DNA from: Gillisella vitis
Lineage (GTDB): Bacteria > Pseudomonadota > Alphaproteobacteria > Rhizobiales > Rhizobiaceae
DNA: 64,000 nt
Assembly (NCBI RefSeq): GCF_014204625.1
Contig: NZ_JACHLU010000020.1
Location: 1-64,000, forward strand
Reading direction: 5' to 3'
In this document: positions 15,911 to 24,509 of the stretch, in pieces
Position numbering within the stretch: the first letter of the stretch is position 1
Layout: every line of letters starts with the position of its first letter
Position numbers and translations under genes: made by a program
Notes under the pieces: model-generated
Database searches by the model: none
The model's input: the letters and a program-made list of their open reading frames with translations, nothing else
Told to the model about the DNA's origin: nothing

Positions 15911-18631
15911 ATGGATAAAAGTCTTCTCCGTTACATTTGGCGGCACACGCGCAAACAGCAGATCTGGGTGCTGGCGATTGTTGTCATTTCCATGCTGCCC
16001 TATTTTCTGGCATTTGATTTGCCAAAACGCATCATCAACGGGCCTATTCAAGGGGCTGGTTTTGAAGAGCCTGATGCACGTCAGGCGTTTATGGCGTTTG
16101 AGCAGAAACTGCCACTGAGCGATTGGTCTTTGAGTTTCGACGGTATTCCGCTTGACCGCCTGTCGAGTCTGATGGCGCTCAGCGGTGTTTTCCTGCTGTT
16201 GGTGGTGATCAATGGTTTGTTTAAATTCTACATCAATACGTATAAGGGCCGCCTGGGTGAGCGGCTGTTGCGGCGCATCCGCTATGAGCTGGTCGATCGG
16301 ATTTTGCGGTTTCCACCGAGCTATGTGAAGCAGGTGCATTCTTCCGAGCTATCGACCATTGTGCGTGACGAGGTGGAACCGTTTGGTGGATTCACCGGCG
16401 ATGCCTTTGTGCAGCCTACCTTGCTGGGTGGTCAGGCGATTGCGGCCCTGAGCTTCATTTTTTTACAAAGCCTGTCACTTGGCATGATCGCAGGCGTGAT
16501 GGTTGCGTTGCAGGTTGGCATTATTCCGAAAATGCGCAGGCGTCTGATCGATCTTGGACGCAGACGCCAGATTACGGCACGCCATTTTGCCGGTCGGGTG
16601 GGTGAAATTGTTGACGGCGTGGGGGCAATTCACGCTTATGACACATCCAATTATGAGCGTGCCGATATTTCGCGGCGGCTGGGCCTGATTTACAAAATCA
16701 GATACGATCTCTATCGGTGGAAGTTTTTTGTCAAATTTTTCAATAACTTCCTGTCTCAAGTGACGCCCTTCCTGTTCTATTCGATTGGCGGTTATTTTGC
16801 CCTGAAGGGCAGCCTTGATGTTGGACAGCTTGTTGCGGTCATCAATGCCTACAAGGATCTGCCGGGGCCTTTGAAGGAGTTGATTGACTGGGATCAGTCG
16901 CGCCAGGATGTGCAGGTCAAATATGAGCAGGTTCTGGAGCAGTTTGAACCGCAGTTCATGATTGATCCGGCGTTGCAGGCTGTGGCACTGGCAACACGCA
17001 ATGGTCATGTTGGGCTGTTGCAGGCGCAAAATGTGACCTTGCTGGATGGCAGCGGGGCGAAAGGTGTCGATAACGTCAGCCTGAAGCTGGGACCGGGTGA
17101 AACCGTTGCCGTGATTGACAATCATGGCGGCGGCGGTGAATTGCTGGCAGAAGCATTCGGACGTCTGAACTGGCCGGCATCCGGCAAAATTACCGTTGGT
17201 GATGTCGATATTCTCGAATTGCCGGACTCTGTCGTTGGTCGTGCGATGTCTTATGTTTCTGCCGACGGGTATTTTTTTCATGCCAGTTTGAAGGACAATC
17301 TGATCTATGGGCTGAAACATGCCCCCACCAATTCCGTCAACTATACCGGACGGGAGGCGGCGCAGAGACGCTGGGATGTGCGGGAAGCGCAACTGGTTGA
17401 CAATAGTGATCTTGATCTGAATGCGGACTGGCTTGATCGACGGGCAACGTCAGTGCTGAATGGCAGGCCCGGCGATCTGCGGGATTCCATTATCGGTGCG
17501 CTCGATGCCGTGCAGCTTACCCATGATGTGCTGGAACTGGCGTTGCATTCGATTGTCGATCCGGTTGAATATCCGGATTTGACGGAGCGGGTGGTTGAGC
17601 TGCGTCTGGCTTTGCGCGAGGAGCTGCGAAGCCTCGGAATGTCCAACCTTGTGGTTCATTTCGATCCCAGCAGCTATAATGTTGAGGCGACAGTGGGGGA
17701 AAACCTGCTGTTTGGCACGCTGCGGCCAGTGGCTGATATGCCGGTGCTTGCCCATCAGAGTGATTATTTTTATGCCGTTCTGGAGCGGGCTGGTCTTCTC
17801 AGCCTGTTTTATGAAATGGGCTTCATGATTGCTGAAAACCTGGTTGAAATCTTTGGTGGCCTGCCCCCGGAACATCCGTTCTTCCAGCAGCTGGATGTGC
17901 TGACGGCGGATGATGTGGTGTCTTATCAGCAGATTTTGCAACGTCTGCAAGGTCGCAACAAGCCATCGCCCAGCGAGGAAGAGCAGCGGGCCATGATTCG
18001 GCTCAGCTTTAATTATGTGGAGCCACGCTATCGTCTTGGTGTTCTGACTGATGAGGTCATGGACCGGATTGTCAGCTCGCGTGATCAGTTTCATGATAAT
18101 CTGTCGCCAGACCTGCGCAATAGTATCGAGCGCTACGATCCTCACCGCTACATGGCATCGGCGACATTACGGGAAAACATCATTTTTGGAAAACTGATAC
18201 ACCGTAATCCGGATGCGCTGTCGAAATTTCGCGCCATTGCGCAACGGCTTTCGCTTCAGAAAGGTCTTTCCGACCGCTTTCTGGCCCTTGGGCTGGAGTT
18301 TGATGTGGGAAGCGGCGGCCGTCGGCTGACGATTGCCCAGCGCCATAAGCTGAATCTGGCGCGCGCCCTTGTGCGGCGCTGTGATTATTATATCTTTAAC
18401 AAGCCGCTTCCGGGTCTCGATCGCCGCGCACAGGAAGAAATTGTGCGGGATGTGCTTGCATTTTTGCAACAGCAGGACAATGATCCGACAATAATGTGGG
18501 TGTTATCGAACACGTCATTGTCAAAAAACTTTGATCGTGTTGTGATATTCGACGGCGGATCAGTGGTCGCGGACGGATCGTTCGAGACTCTTGATAAAGA
18601 AAGTGATATATTCAAGACGTTGGTGGCATAG
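15911..18631 (+). CDS. ABC-exporter-like protein with a catalytically degenerate, expanded nucleotide-binding domain
   Basis: A 906-residue protein. Residues 1–330 form an ABC-exporter membrane domain (segments near 16–38, 92–112, 170–205 and 280–300). From about 365 an ATPase-like domain follows, but key residues are changed. Walker A reads IDNHGGGGELL (Lys to Gly409, Ser to Glu410). The Q-loop reads VSAD (Gln to Ala). The signature reads LTIAQ (806–810). Walker B reads IFNKP (Asp to Asn830, Glu to Lys831). The H-loop has Asn867 for His. ATP hydrolysis is therefore unlikely. The post-Q-loop element occurs three times: SLKDNLIYG to 467, TVGENLLFG to 602, TLRENIIFG to 760, which makes this domain about 540 residues instead of about 240. 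The frame is intact and codon use normal, so it is maintained rather than decaying. A cyclic-nucleotide-binding gene follows 38 bp later. Confidence 0.8.
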   Translation: MDKSLLRYIWRHTRKQQIWVLAIVVISMLPYFLAFDLPKRIINGPIQGAGFEEPDARQAFMAFEQKLPLSDWSLSFDGIPLDRLSSLMALSGVFLLLVVINGLFKFYINTYKGRLGERLLRRIRYELVDRILRFPPSYVKQVHSSELSTIVRDEVEPFGGFTGDAFVQPTLLGGQAIAALSFIFLQSLSLGMIAGVMVALQVGIIPKMRRRLIDLGRRRQITARHFAGRVGEIVDGVGAIHAYDTSNYERADISRRLGLIYKIRYDLYRWKFFVKFFNNFLSQVTPFLFYSIGGYFALKGSLDVGQLVAVINAYKDLPGPLKELIDWDQSRQDVQVKYEQVLEQFEPQFMIDPALQAVALATRNGHVGLLQAQNVTLLDGSGAKGVDNVSLKLGPGETVAVIDNHGGGGELLAEAFGRLNWPASGKITVGDVDILELPDSVVGRAMSYVSADGYFFHASLKDNLIYGLKHAPTNSVNYTGREAAQRRWDVREAQLVDNSDLDLNADWLDRRATSVLNGRPGDLRDSIIGALDAVQLTHDVLELALHSIVDPVEYPDLTERVVELRLALREELRSLGMSNLVVHFDPSSYNVEATVGENLLFGTLRPVADMPVLAHQSDYFYAVLERAGLLSLFYEMGFMIAENLVEIFGGLPPEHPFFQQLDVLTADDVVSYQQILQRLQGRNKPSPSEEEQRAMIRLSFNYVEPRYRLGVLTDEVMDRIVSSRDQFHDNLSPDLRNSIERYDPHRYMASATLRENIIFGKLIHRNPDALSKFRAIAQRLSLQKGLSDRFLALGLEFDVGSGGRRLTIAQRHKLNLARALVRRCDYYIFNKPLPGLDRRAQEEIVRDVLAFLQQQDNDPTIMWVLSNTSLSKNFDRVVIFDGGSVVADGSFETLDKESDIFKTLVA

Positions 18632-18669
18632 GTTTTCATGTCACCTGCACAGAGGAGCTGGTGGCAAGC

Positions 18670-19131
18670 ATGTTACTGAGAGACGAAGTGCAGCTATTGC
18701 GGAACGTGCCTTACTTCAAGCATGTCGATCCATGCAAATTGAAGTTGCTGGCGTTCGCTTCGCAACGCGTAACTTATGATTGCGGCGAAGAGCTGTTTCA
18801 TCAGGGCGACAGTGGCGATGCGGCCTATGTCATCCTGTGCGGCAGTGTTGATCTTCTTGGCGAGTTTCCCGGTGGCGAGACAAAGCTGGGGGAAGCCAAA
18901 TGCCAGTCTATCATTGGTGAAATGTCTTTGCTGTGCGACGGCCCCAGAACTGTTACAGCGCGGGCAACCACTCCAGTTGACGCTTTGCGTATCGGCAAGG
19001 AATGCTTGTCAAAAGTCATGTCTGACAGTCCTCGCATGGGTCTTGAAATTAGCCGTGCCCTGGCAGAACGTTTGAGATCCGCAACCTCTGAGCTGGATAA
19101 CAGCCGCATGAAACATGTTGATCCCGTCTGA
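18670..19131 (+). CDS. Cyclic-nucleotide-binding (CNB) domain protein
   Basis: A 153-residue protein that is essentially a single CNB domain of the CAP/PKA-regulatory fold. The phosphate-binding cassette region reads IIGEMSLLCDGPRTVTARA, with the Gly-Glu and the Arg that usually hold the cyclic phosphate. No DNA-binding helix-turn-helix follows; the tail (about 125–153) is a helix rich in charged residues, so it is probably a sensor or partner subunit rather than a Crp-type regulator. I start at the ATG giving MLLRDEVQLL; AGGAG lies 12 bases upstream, and a GTG 9 bases earlier is too close to it. It almost certainly shares a transcript with the ABC-like gene. Ligand and target are unknown. 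Confidence 0.8.
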   Translation: MLLRDEVQLLRNVPYFKHVDPCKLKLLAFASQRVTYDCGEELFHQGDSGDAAYVILCGSVDLLGEFPGGETKLGEAKCQSIIGEMSLLCDGPRTVTARATTPVDALRIGKECLSKVMSDSPRMGLEISRALAERLRSATSELDNSRMKHVDPV

Positions 19132-19173
19132 TCAATGTTGTTTGAATGCTGTTTTCGACTTTTGTAAGGCGTC

Positions 19174-19191
19174 GACGCAAGATATTGCGTC
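19174..19191. terminator. Small hairpin between convergent genes
   Basis: A perfect 7-bp stem (GACGCAA/TTGCGTC) with a GATA loop lies between the CNB gene and the methyltransferase gene that runs towards it. There is no T-run on either side, so it is at best a weak two-way terminator. Confidence 0.3.
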
Positions 19192-19198
19192 ACAGCGA

Positions 19199-19681
19199 TC
19201 AGGCGATACGGCGGTAGAGAAAATATCGATCTTTTTCAATGTGCGGCAGCATCGGCAGCGCCTCAAGCATCTTGTGGCTTAATGGCAGACCGCACAGGGC
19301 AATTCCCTCAGCCGCCAGCATTCCTGCAACCATATCCGGCAGCCATGTGAGTGTGACCGCATCCTTGTCCGGGTAGCCGGTACCAATGTCGGCATGGACC
19401 ATAGCTGCACCACAGCCAATGAAATCCTGACCTTTTTCGGCAATTTCTCCCAGAACCAGATCATTCCCCTCCGGGATGGAGCTTTTATGCGCGCCCAGTT
19501 GGCGATCAAACGCGACAATGCGATGCTGTGGGAAATTTTCGCGCAAATGGCTATAGGTGCGGCCATTGCCAAGGCCAACTTCCAGAATCGGCCCACTCGG
19601 CAGCGGATAAACATCCCGAATGTGATTGAGCAAATCGCGCTGTGCGCTCATGCGGTTGATAAAGCTGTCGAGACGGCTCAT
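19199..19681 (-). CDS. Small class I SAM-dependent methyltransferase-like protein
   Basis: A 160-residue protein with the Rossmann motif I of SAM methyltransferases (GPILEVGLGNGRTYSHLRENF), an acidic residue after strand 2 (IVAFDRQ) and a short post-motif stretch AMVHADIGTG. It is shorter than most class I enzymes, so it covers little more than the cofactor fold. It begins 4 bp after the nucleotide-sugar dehydrogenase stop on the same strand, so the two are one operon, and converges on the CNB gene. Substrate unknown; a role in modifying a sugar precursor or glycan is inferred only from position. Confidence 0.7.
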   Translation of the reverse strand: MSRLDSFINRMSAQRDLLNHIRDVYPLPSGPILEVGLGNGRTYSHLRENFPQHRIVAFDRQLGAHKSSIPEGNDLVLGEIAEKGQDFIGCGAAMVHADIGTGYPDKDAVTLTWLPDMVAGMLAAEGIALCGLPLSHKMLEALPMLPHIEKDRYFLYRRIA

Positions 19682-19685
19682 GGTT

Positions 19686-21026
19686 TCAAGCCTTTATAAC
19701 GGTTTGGCCTGCAATCTGGCGGCGGGCAAAGGTGTTGCGGGTATCAATGATCAGCGGGCACCAATCGGCCAGCGATTGATAATCAACGGTGTCATGGTCG
19801 GTGGCAATCAGCACGGCATCGAAGGATGAGAGGGTTTCCTGATCCCAGTCAATGCTGCGCCGCCCTTTGAGGTGGCTGTATTCGCGTGTCTTCGGAATCT
19901 CCGCAATGAAGGGGTCGAAATAGCAAACCTCGGCACCGCGTTCCAGAATAAGCTCCATCAGGCGCAAGGAAGGGCTTTCCCGAATGTCGGGCACGTTTTT
20001 CTTATAGGCCAGCCCGATGATCAGCACGCGCGAGCGGCTGAGCGCCTTGCCAGCCTTGCGGTCCAGCGCTTCGGCCAGTTTTTCCACCACATAATGGGGC
20101 ATGGCGGTGTTGATTTCGCCTGCCAGCTCGATGAAGCGGGTTGGCTGGTCAAATTCGCGCGATTTCCACGTGAGGTAGAAGGGGTCGATTGGAATGCAAT
20201 GGCCGCCAAGGCCGGGGCCGGGGTAAAATGGCATATAGCCAAACGGCTTGGTTTTGGCAGCATCAATCACTTCCCACACATCAATGCCCATGGCATCGTA
20301 AACCAGCTTCAACTCGTTGACGAGGGCGATATTGACCGCGCGGAAGATGTTTTCGGTCAATTTCACCGCTTCTGCGGTGGCGGTAGAGGATACGGGCACA
20401 ATGGTTTTGACCACCGCCCCATAAAACGCGGCCATCATTGCCGATGCATCAGGCCCGTCCCCGGCAATGACCTTGGGAATGGTGGAGGTTTCGAACTCTC
20501 GATTGCCGGGATCTTCCCGCTCCGGTGAAAAGCCGAGGAAGAAATGCTCGCCTGCGCGCAATTCGGAGGTTTCCAGAATGGGCTTGACCACTTCATCGGT
20601 GGTGCCGGGATAGGTGGTGGATTCAAGCACGATCAACTGGCCGGGCCGCAGCGAGCGGGAAATCTGTCGACAGGTGTTTTCCACATAGGACAAATCGGGA
20701 TCACGATGGCGTGTGAGCGGCGTTGGCACGCAGATGGCAATCACATCATAATCGGCCAGCTGCAAAAAATCGGTGGTGGCGCAGAAGCGCCCCGCGTCAC
20801 ATTCCGTCTTCAGAATATGATCCGGCACGGCTTCAATATAGCTTTTCCCAGCATCAATACTGTCAATTTTCGTCGCATCAATATCAAAGCCCATCACGGT
20901 AAACCCGGCGCGTGCTATGCTCATTGCCAGCGGCAAGCCCACGTAGCCAAGCCCGATCACGGCCGCTTTGGCGCGTCTGGACTGGATGGCTGAAAGCAAT
21001 TCAGCGGCAATGGGATGATGAGACAT
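19686..21026 (-). CDS. Nucleotide-sugar 6-dehydrogenase (UDP-GlcNAc/UDP-ManNAc dehydrogenase type)
   Basis: A 446-residue NAD-dependent enzyme of the UDP-glucose/GDP-mannose dehydrogenase family that oxidises C6 of a nucleotide sugar to an acid in two steps. Visible motifs are the Rossmann loop VIGLGYVGLPLA, CVPTPLTRHRDPDL, LESTTYPGTTDE, FSPEREDPGN and the catalytic Cys277 in GLGGHCIPIDPFY. The pattern fits the WbpA/WecC branch better than UDP-glucose dehydrogenase, but substrate cannot be fixed. I start at the ATG giving MSHHPIAAELL, 18 codons inside the longest frame. With the UDP-glucuronate-type epimerase at 35.5–36.6 kb it suggests the region makes acidic sugars for a surface polymer. 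Confidence 0.88.
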   Translation of the reverse strand: MSHHPIAAELLSAIQSRRAKAAVIGLGYVGLPLAMSIARAGFTVMGFDIDATKIDSIDAGKSYIEAVPDHILKTECDAGRFCATTDFLQLADYDVIAICVPTPLTRHRDPDLSYVENTCRQISRSLRPGQLIVLESTTYPGTTDEVVKPILETSELRAGEHFFLGFSPEREDPGNREFETSTIPKVIAGDGPDASAMMAAFYGAVVKTIVPVSSTATAEAVKLTENIFRAVNIALVNELKLVYDAMGIDVWEVIDAAKTKPFGYMPFYPGPGLGGHCIPIDPFYLTWKSREFDQPTRFIELAGEINTAMPHYVVEKLAEALDRKAGKALSRSRVLIIGLAYKKNVPDIRESPSLRLMELILERGAEVCYFDPFIAEIPKTREYSHLKGRRSIDWDQETLSSFDAVLIATDHDTVDYQSLADWCPLIIDTRNTFARRQIAGQTVIKA

Positions 21027-21200
21027 GCGGGATCGTGCTCCGTGACACTTTATCGGATGTGTCTCAGTTGTCGTTGCCAAGCCCGGATGTCAAGGGTGGA
21101 CCTTGGTGTTAGAGCGTCGTGCGTTTAATATGACCCTAATGGTGCTGAAAAATCACCGCGCCCTCTTGCATCGGCCATAAGACTGCGCACATTGCGCCCC

Positions 21201-22295
21201 ATGAAGATTGCTTTTTATGCACCGTTGAAATCTCCCCGGCATCCTGTGCCCTCTGGTGATCGGTTGATGGCGCGGCTTTTGCTGCGGGCTTTGGGGATGG
21301 CCGGCCATGATGTGTCGGTTGCCTCGGAGCTTCGCAGTTTTCACGCGGCCTCCGAGACTGAAGTGCCGGGTCTGCGGCAGGCGGCGCTATCGGAGGTGGA
21401 GCGCCTGAGCGCGCTTTATCAGCAGCAGGGCAGGCCCGATATGTGGTTTTGCTATCATCCCTATTACAAGGCTCCCGATCTGATCGGGCCTGCCCTTTGC
21501 CAGCGGTTTGGCATGGCCTATGTTACGGCAGAAGCCTCCTATTCCAACCGGCGGAATCTGGGCGTCTGGGCCGGATTTCAGGCGCAATTGCTGGACAATG
21601 TCACATCGGCTGCCCTCAATCTGTGTTTTACAGGCCGTGATTTTCGTGGTCTTGAAGCGGCGGCACCGCAAGCGCGTCTTGCGCGCCTTTCCCCTTTCAT
21701 TGATGCGGCACCGTTTCTTGCCCGCCAGCCACAGCCGCAGCCGGGCGTGATGGCAACCGTTGCCATGATGCGGCCGGGCGACAAGATGAGCAGCTACGAC
21801 GCTCTTTCGCACGGACTGGCACAATTGAATGATCTGCCCTGGCGCTTGCGCGTGGTGGGCGATGGGCCGTGTCAAGCGCAGGTGCGGGCCCTGTTTTCGG
21901 CTTTTCCGCCAGAGCGGATCGACTGGCTGGGCGAGTTGCCGCCAGAGGCGGTGGCAGAGGTTTTGTCCACGGCCTCATTCTATGTGTGGCCCGGTCATGG
22001 CGAAGCCTATGGGCTGGCCTATCTCGAGGCGCAGGCAGCCGGATTGCCGGTGGTGGCCGAGGCGGTGGCAGGCGTGCCGGAAGTTGTTGTCTCTGGCGTG
22101 ACCGGGGTGTTGACCCCGCCGGGCGATGCGGAGGCATTCGCCACGGCGATTGCCGAGATGCTGACCAATTCCGGCAAGCGCCAGACCATGGCGGAGGCGG
22201 CGCGCGCGCGGGTCATCCACCATCATCGGCTGGAGGCAGCCTCTCTTCGCCTGTCAGCCCTGTTATCAGAGGCATTGGAGACCCATCATGTCTGA
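21201..22295 (+). CDS. Glycosyltransferase family 4 (GT-B fold)
   Basis: A 364-residue retaining glycosyltransferase. The N-terminal domain starts KIAFYAPLKSPRHPVPSGD, and the C-terminal domain holds the nucleotide-sugar motif PGHGEAYGLAYLEAQAAGLP (E-x7-E) and VAGVPEVV. It is cytoplasmic and probably membrane-associated. The ATG is the first in the family-like region; a TTG three codons earlier is disregarded. It overlaps the next gene, a polysaccharide deacetylase, by 8 bp, so the two are coupled and likely act on one glycan. It is divergent from the dehydrogenase operon. Sugar donor and acceptor are unknown. Confidence 0.85.
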   Translation: MKIAFYAPLKSPRHPVPSGDRLMARLLLRALGMAGHDVSVASELRSFHAASETEVPGLRQAALSEVERLSALYQQQGRPDMWFCYHPYYKAPDLIGPALCQRFGMAYVTAEASYSNRRNLGVWAGFQAQLLDNVTSAALNLCFTGRDFRGLEAAAPQARLARLSPFIDAAPFLARQPQPQPGVMATVAMMRPGDKMSSYDALSHGLAQLNDLPWRLRVVGDGPCQAQVRALFSAFPPERIDWLGELPPEAVAEVLSTASFYVWPGHGEAYGLAYLEAQAAGLPVVAEAVAGVPEVVVSGVTGVLTPPGDAEAFATAIAEMLTNSGKRQTMAEAARARVIHHHRLEAASLRLSALLSEALETHHV

Positions 22296-23085
22296 ACAGC
22301 GCTTGAAGCAACTGCTGGACGATTTGGCCGCGCAAGGACGCGAGGTGACGTTCTGGCTGCGCGATGACGACGCGGTGCAGCCAACGCCTGCGCTTGAACG
22401 CCTGCTGCAATTGACTGGCAGCTATCAGGTGCCGCTGACGCTTGCGGTGATTCCCCAGCATACCGGCACTGATCTGGCCATGCGGCTTGCGCGTGAGCCG
22501 GATGTCTGCGTTGCCGTTCATGGCTGGAGCCATGCCAATCATGCGGGGCCTGCGGAAAAAAAACAGGAGCTGGGGCCTCATCGGCCTGCGGATGGGGTGT
22601 TGGCGGAGCTGAAGGCCGGGTTTGATCGGCTGCAAACCCTGCATGGTGCAGCTTTTCTGCCCATGCTGGTGCCGCCGTGGAACCGGATTGATATGGCCTT
22701 GTTGCCACTCCTGCCGGGGCTTGGCTTTCGTGCCTTGTCAGTGTTTGGCCGCGAGAGAACTCCGTCTGCCTTGCCGCTGCTCAACACCCATGTGGATGTG
22801 ATGGACTGGCATGGTACGGGCGGTGGGCGTGATGCGGATGTGTTGTTTGCCCAGATTGCCGACTGGCTGGAGCCGGATGCAGAACCATTGGCCGCGCTTG
22901 GTCTATTGACCCACCATCTGGTGCATGATGATGCCGTGTGGCGCTTTCTGGAACGCTTGTTTCAGCTCACCCATGCCCATGGTCGGTGCCGATGGGTGGC
23001 GGCAGAGACCTCTCTTGCCAGAGTTTGTCCGGGAAAAGTGGAACCCGGTTTTTCTGATCAGACAAACAAAAACAAAGAAATATAG
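22288..23085 (+). CDS. Polysaccharide deacetylase-like protein with a repeat-derived C-terminus
   Basis: A 265-residue protein related to NodB-fold deacetylases: FWLRDDDAVQP supplies the acidic motif, AVHGWSHANH the metal-binding His pair (H-G-W-S-H), and LVPPWNRI a motif-3-like segment. No signal peptide is seen, so it would act in the cytoplasm. It is coupled to the upstream glycosyltransferase. The last 20 residues (from CPGKVEPGF to the stop) are encoded inside the RIME-type repeat; the second copy of that repeat can encode the near-identical CQGKVEPGFPDNTSKNK. The native C-terminus was therefore probably replaced or extended by the repeat. Confidence 0.75.
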   Translation: MSEQRLKQLLDDLAAQGREVTFWLRDDDAVQPTPALERLLQLTGSYQVPLTLAVIPQHTGTDLAMRLAREPDVCVAVHGWSHANHAGPAEKKQELGPHRPADGVLAELKAGFDRLQTLHGAAFLPMLVPPWNRIDMALLPLLPGLGFRALSVFGRERTPSALPLLNTHVDVMDWHGTGGGRDADVLFAQIADWLEPDAEPLAALGLLTHHLVHDDAVWRFLERLFQLTHAHGRCRWVAAETSLARVCPGKVEPGFSDQTNKNKEI

Positions 23086-23323
23086 AGTCTGTCCGGTTCA
23101 ATCTCAGAGTACACGACGCGCGTATTTTTGGGCTTCGCACCCCCTCATCCGGCTGCCGCCACCGTCTCCCCGCAGGGGAGAAGACGGAAAGAACAGCAAC
23201 GTTCACGGGTTCCTCGCCCCAGCGGGGAGAGGTCCGCCGAGCAAAGCGGAGGCGGGGTGAGGGGGAGCCAAGCACTCAAAGCTAAAATGTCGTGTACTCT
23301 GGTTCAATCTGAACCTGACAGAC
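23024..23323. repeat. RIME-type palindromic mosaic repeat, copy 1
   Basis: About 300 bp that match the element at 48990–49285 along their whole length with scattered changes. A leading hairpin (GGAAAA...TTTTT-type arms) is followed by an outer inverted repeat (GTCTGTCCGGTTCA near 23089; its partner GAACCTGACAGAC ends the element) and an inner GC-rich palindrome beginning CACCCCCTCATCCGGCTG. The inner part resembles the rhizobial intergenic mosaic elements (RIME). It lies between convergent genes and overlaps the 3' end of the deacetylase gene by 62 bp. No coding capacity of its own. Confidence 0.85.
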
Positions 23324-23338
23324 CCTCAACAATGATGA

Positions 23339-24322
23339 TTACCAGGACTTCCAGCCGATCAGCAGGCCGCCATCATCTCGCATGGCGTCTGCACGGACTG
23401 TCTCAACCGCGGCAAAGGGCGCTTTGCGTTCCAGTGTTGCAGCGACAAACCGGGCGTCGGGCAGGCTGAAACTTGTGCCGCGAAACACCACCGTCATCAG
23501 CAACGGGCCGGTTGACCACCACGCGGGGGCATCGGGCAGAGCGGCCATGGCCTGTGGCATGGCCGCAATGATGCGGGTAAACACCGGGTGGCCGGGCGGG
23601 CTTGCCAGAAAGGAATTGGTCAGCAGCAAGCTGCCCACGCCGGTCTGGCGTGGAATGTCCTCTGCCAGTGCCGCGAGACCCGTCAAGGCCAGACAATCGG
23701 CAAAACTGATGTCATCGCGGGCCGGATACCAGTCGCAATCGAGATAAATTCCGCCAAAGCGCTCCAGAATCAGGTAGCGCGCCACATCCACCGCGCCCGG
23801 GTAATCGCCCCGCGCCAGCATCGCCTGAAAGCTTGGATGCTGGTCCATGCCCGCCGCATTCAAATCAGCCTCGCGCCACAGGCGATAGGTCAGGCCATGG
23901 CGGGCGCAATGTTCTGCCCAGGCCTCAGTTGCAGGCGGAAGCGCAAGAGAGCCAAGCCAGATCTGATGCAGGATGCGGGGAACCGGCTGCCGGTTCAACG
24001 CTGCCATGGTGCGGCGCTCCACGCTGTCGAAGTGAGAAAAGGCGAGCAGAACCGGCGGTGGGGGAACCAGCGTGTATTGCAGTGCAATGGTCTGGCTGCG
24101 GTCCTTTGCAATCTTGGCAAGCTTCAGATAGGCCGCATGTAATTTGCGCGGCAGGCCAAGCGCTGTGGCTGGCCCAAGTTCGGCACGGTCGAGCAAGGCG
24201 CGATCATGGGCCAGTCTGTCGAGACCTGCCCGCCCGGCCTCAATATCACCCTCGCGCGCCATCGTCAGACTGTCGTCAATCAGCCGGCGGCTTGTCTCTC
24301 TCGCGCTCATTTCATTGTTCAC
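23339..24322 (-). CDS. Glycosyltransferase with DXD motif (GT32/OCH1-like)
   Basis: A 327-residue protein. After an alpha-helical leader of about 110 residues it shows the sugar-binding DXD glycosyltransferase domain: VPRILHQIWLG, RYLILERFGGIYLDCDWYP with the metal-binding Asp-Cys-Asp, and LTNSFLASPPGHPVF. This pattern is typical of GT32-type (OCH1-like) mannosyl or related transferases. The start is GTG preceded by AAGGCAGG; an ATG four codons later is an alternative. It points away from the GT4 gene at 24.5 kb and converges on the deacetylase, with the RIME repeat between. Confidence 0.8.
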   Translation of the reverse strand: MNNEMSARETSRRLIDDSLTMAREGDIEAGRAGLDRLAHDRALLDRAELGPATALGLPRKLHAAYLKLAKIAKDRSQTIALQYTLVPPPPVLLAFSHFDSVERRTMAALNRQPVPRILHQIWLGSLALPPATEAWAEHCARHGLTYRLWREADLNAAGMDQHPSFQAMLARGDYPGAVDVARYLILERFGGIYLDCDWYPARDDISFADCLALTGLAALAEDIPRQTGVGSLLLTNSFLASPPGHPVFTRIIAAMPQAMAALPDAPAWWSTGPLLMTVVFRGTSFSLPDARFVAATLERKAPFAAVETVRADAMRDDGGLLIGWKSW

Positions 24323-24509
24323 AACGCCTGCCTTACCTGTTTTTCGCCCGACATTACTTTCCGCATCAACGGTCTCTGTGCAATATGCGGATACATCATA
24401 AAATGATTCTCAAGTGATTGCTGTTTGAATCTGGTTTGGGCGATGCGGCTGTGTCGGCCAACACATTTTTTGATTTGTCAGTCAGCTTGTATCAAGGGAA
24501 CAGACCTGA

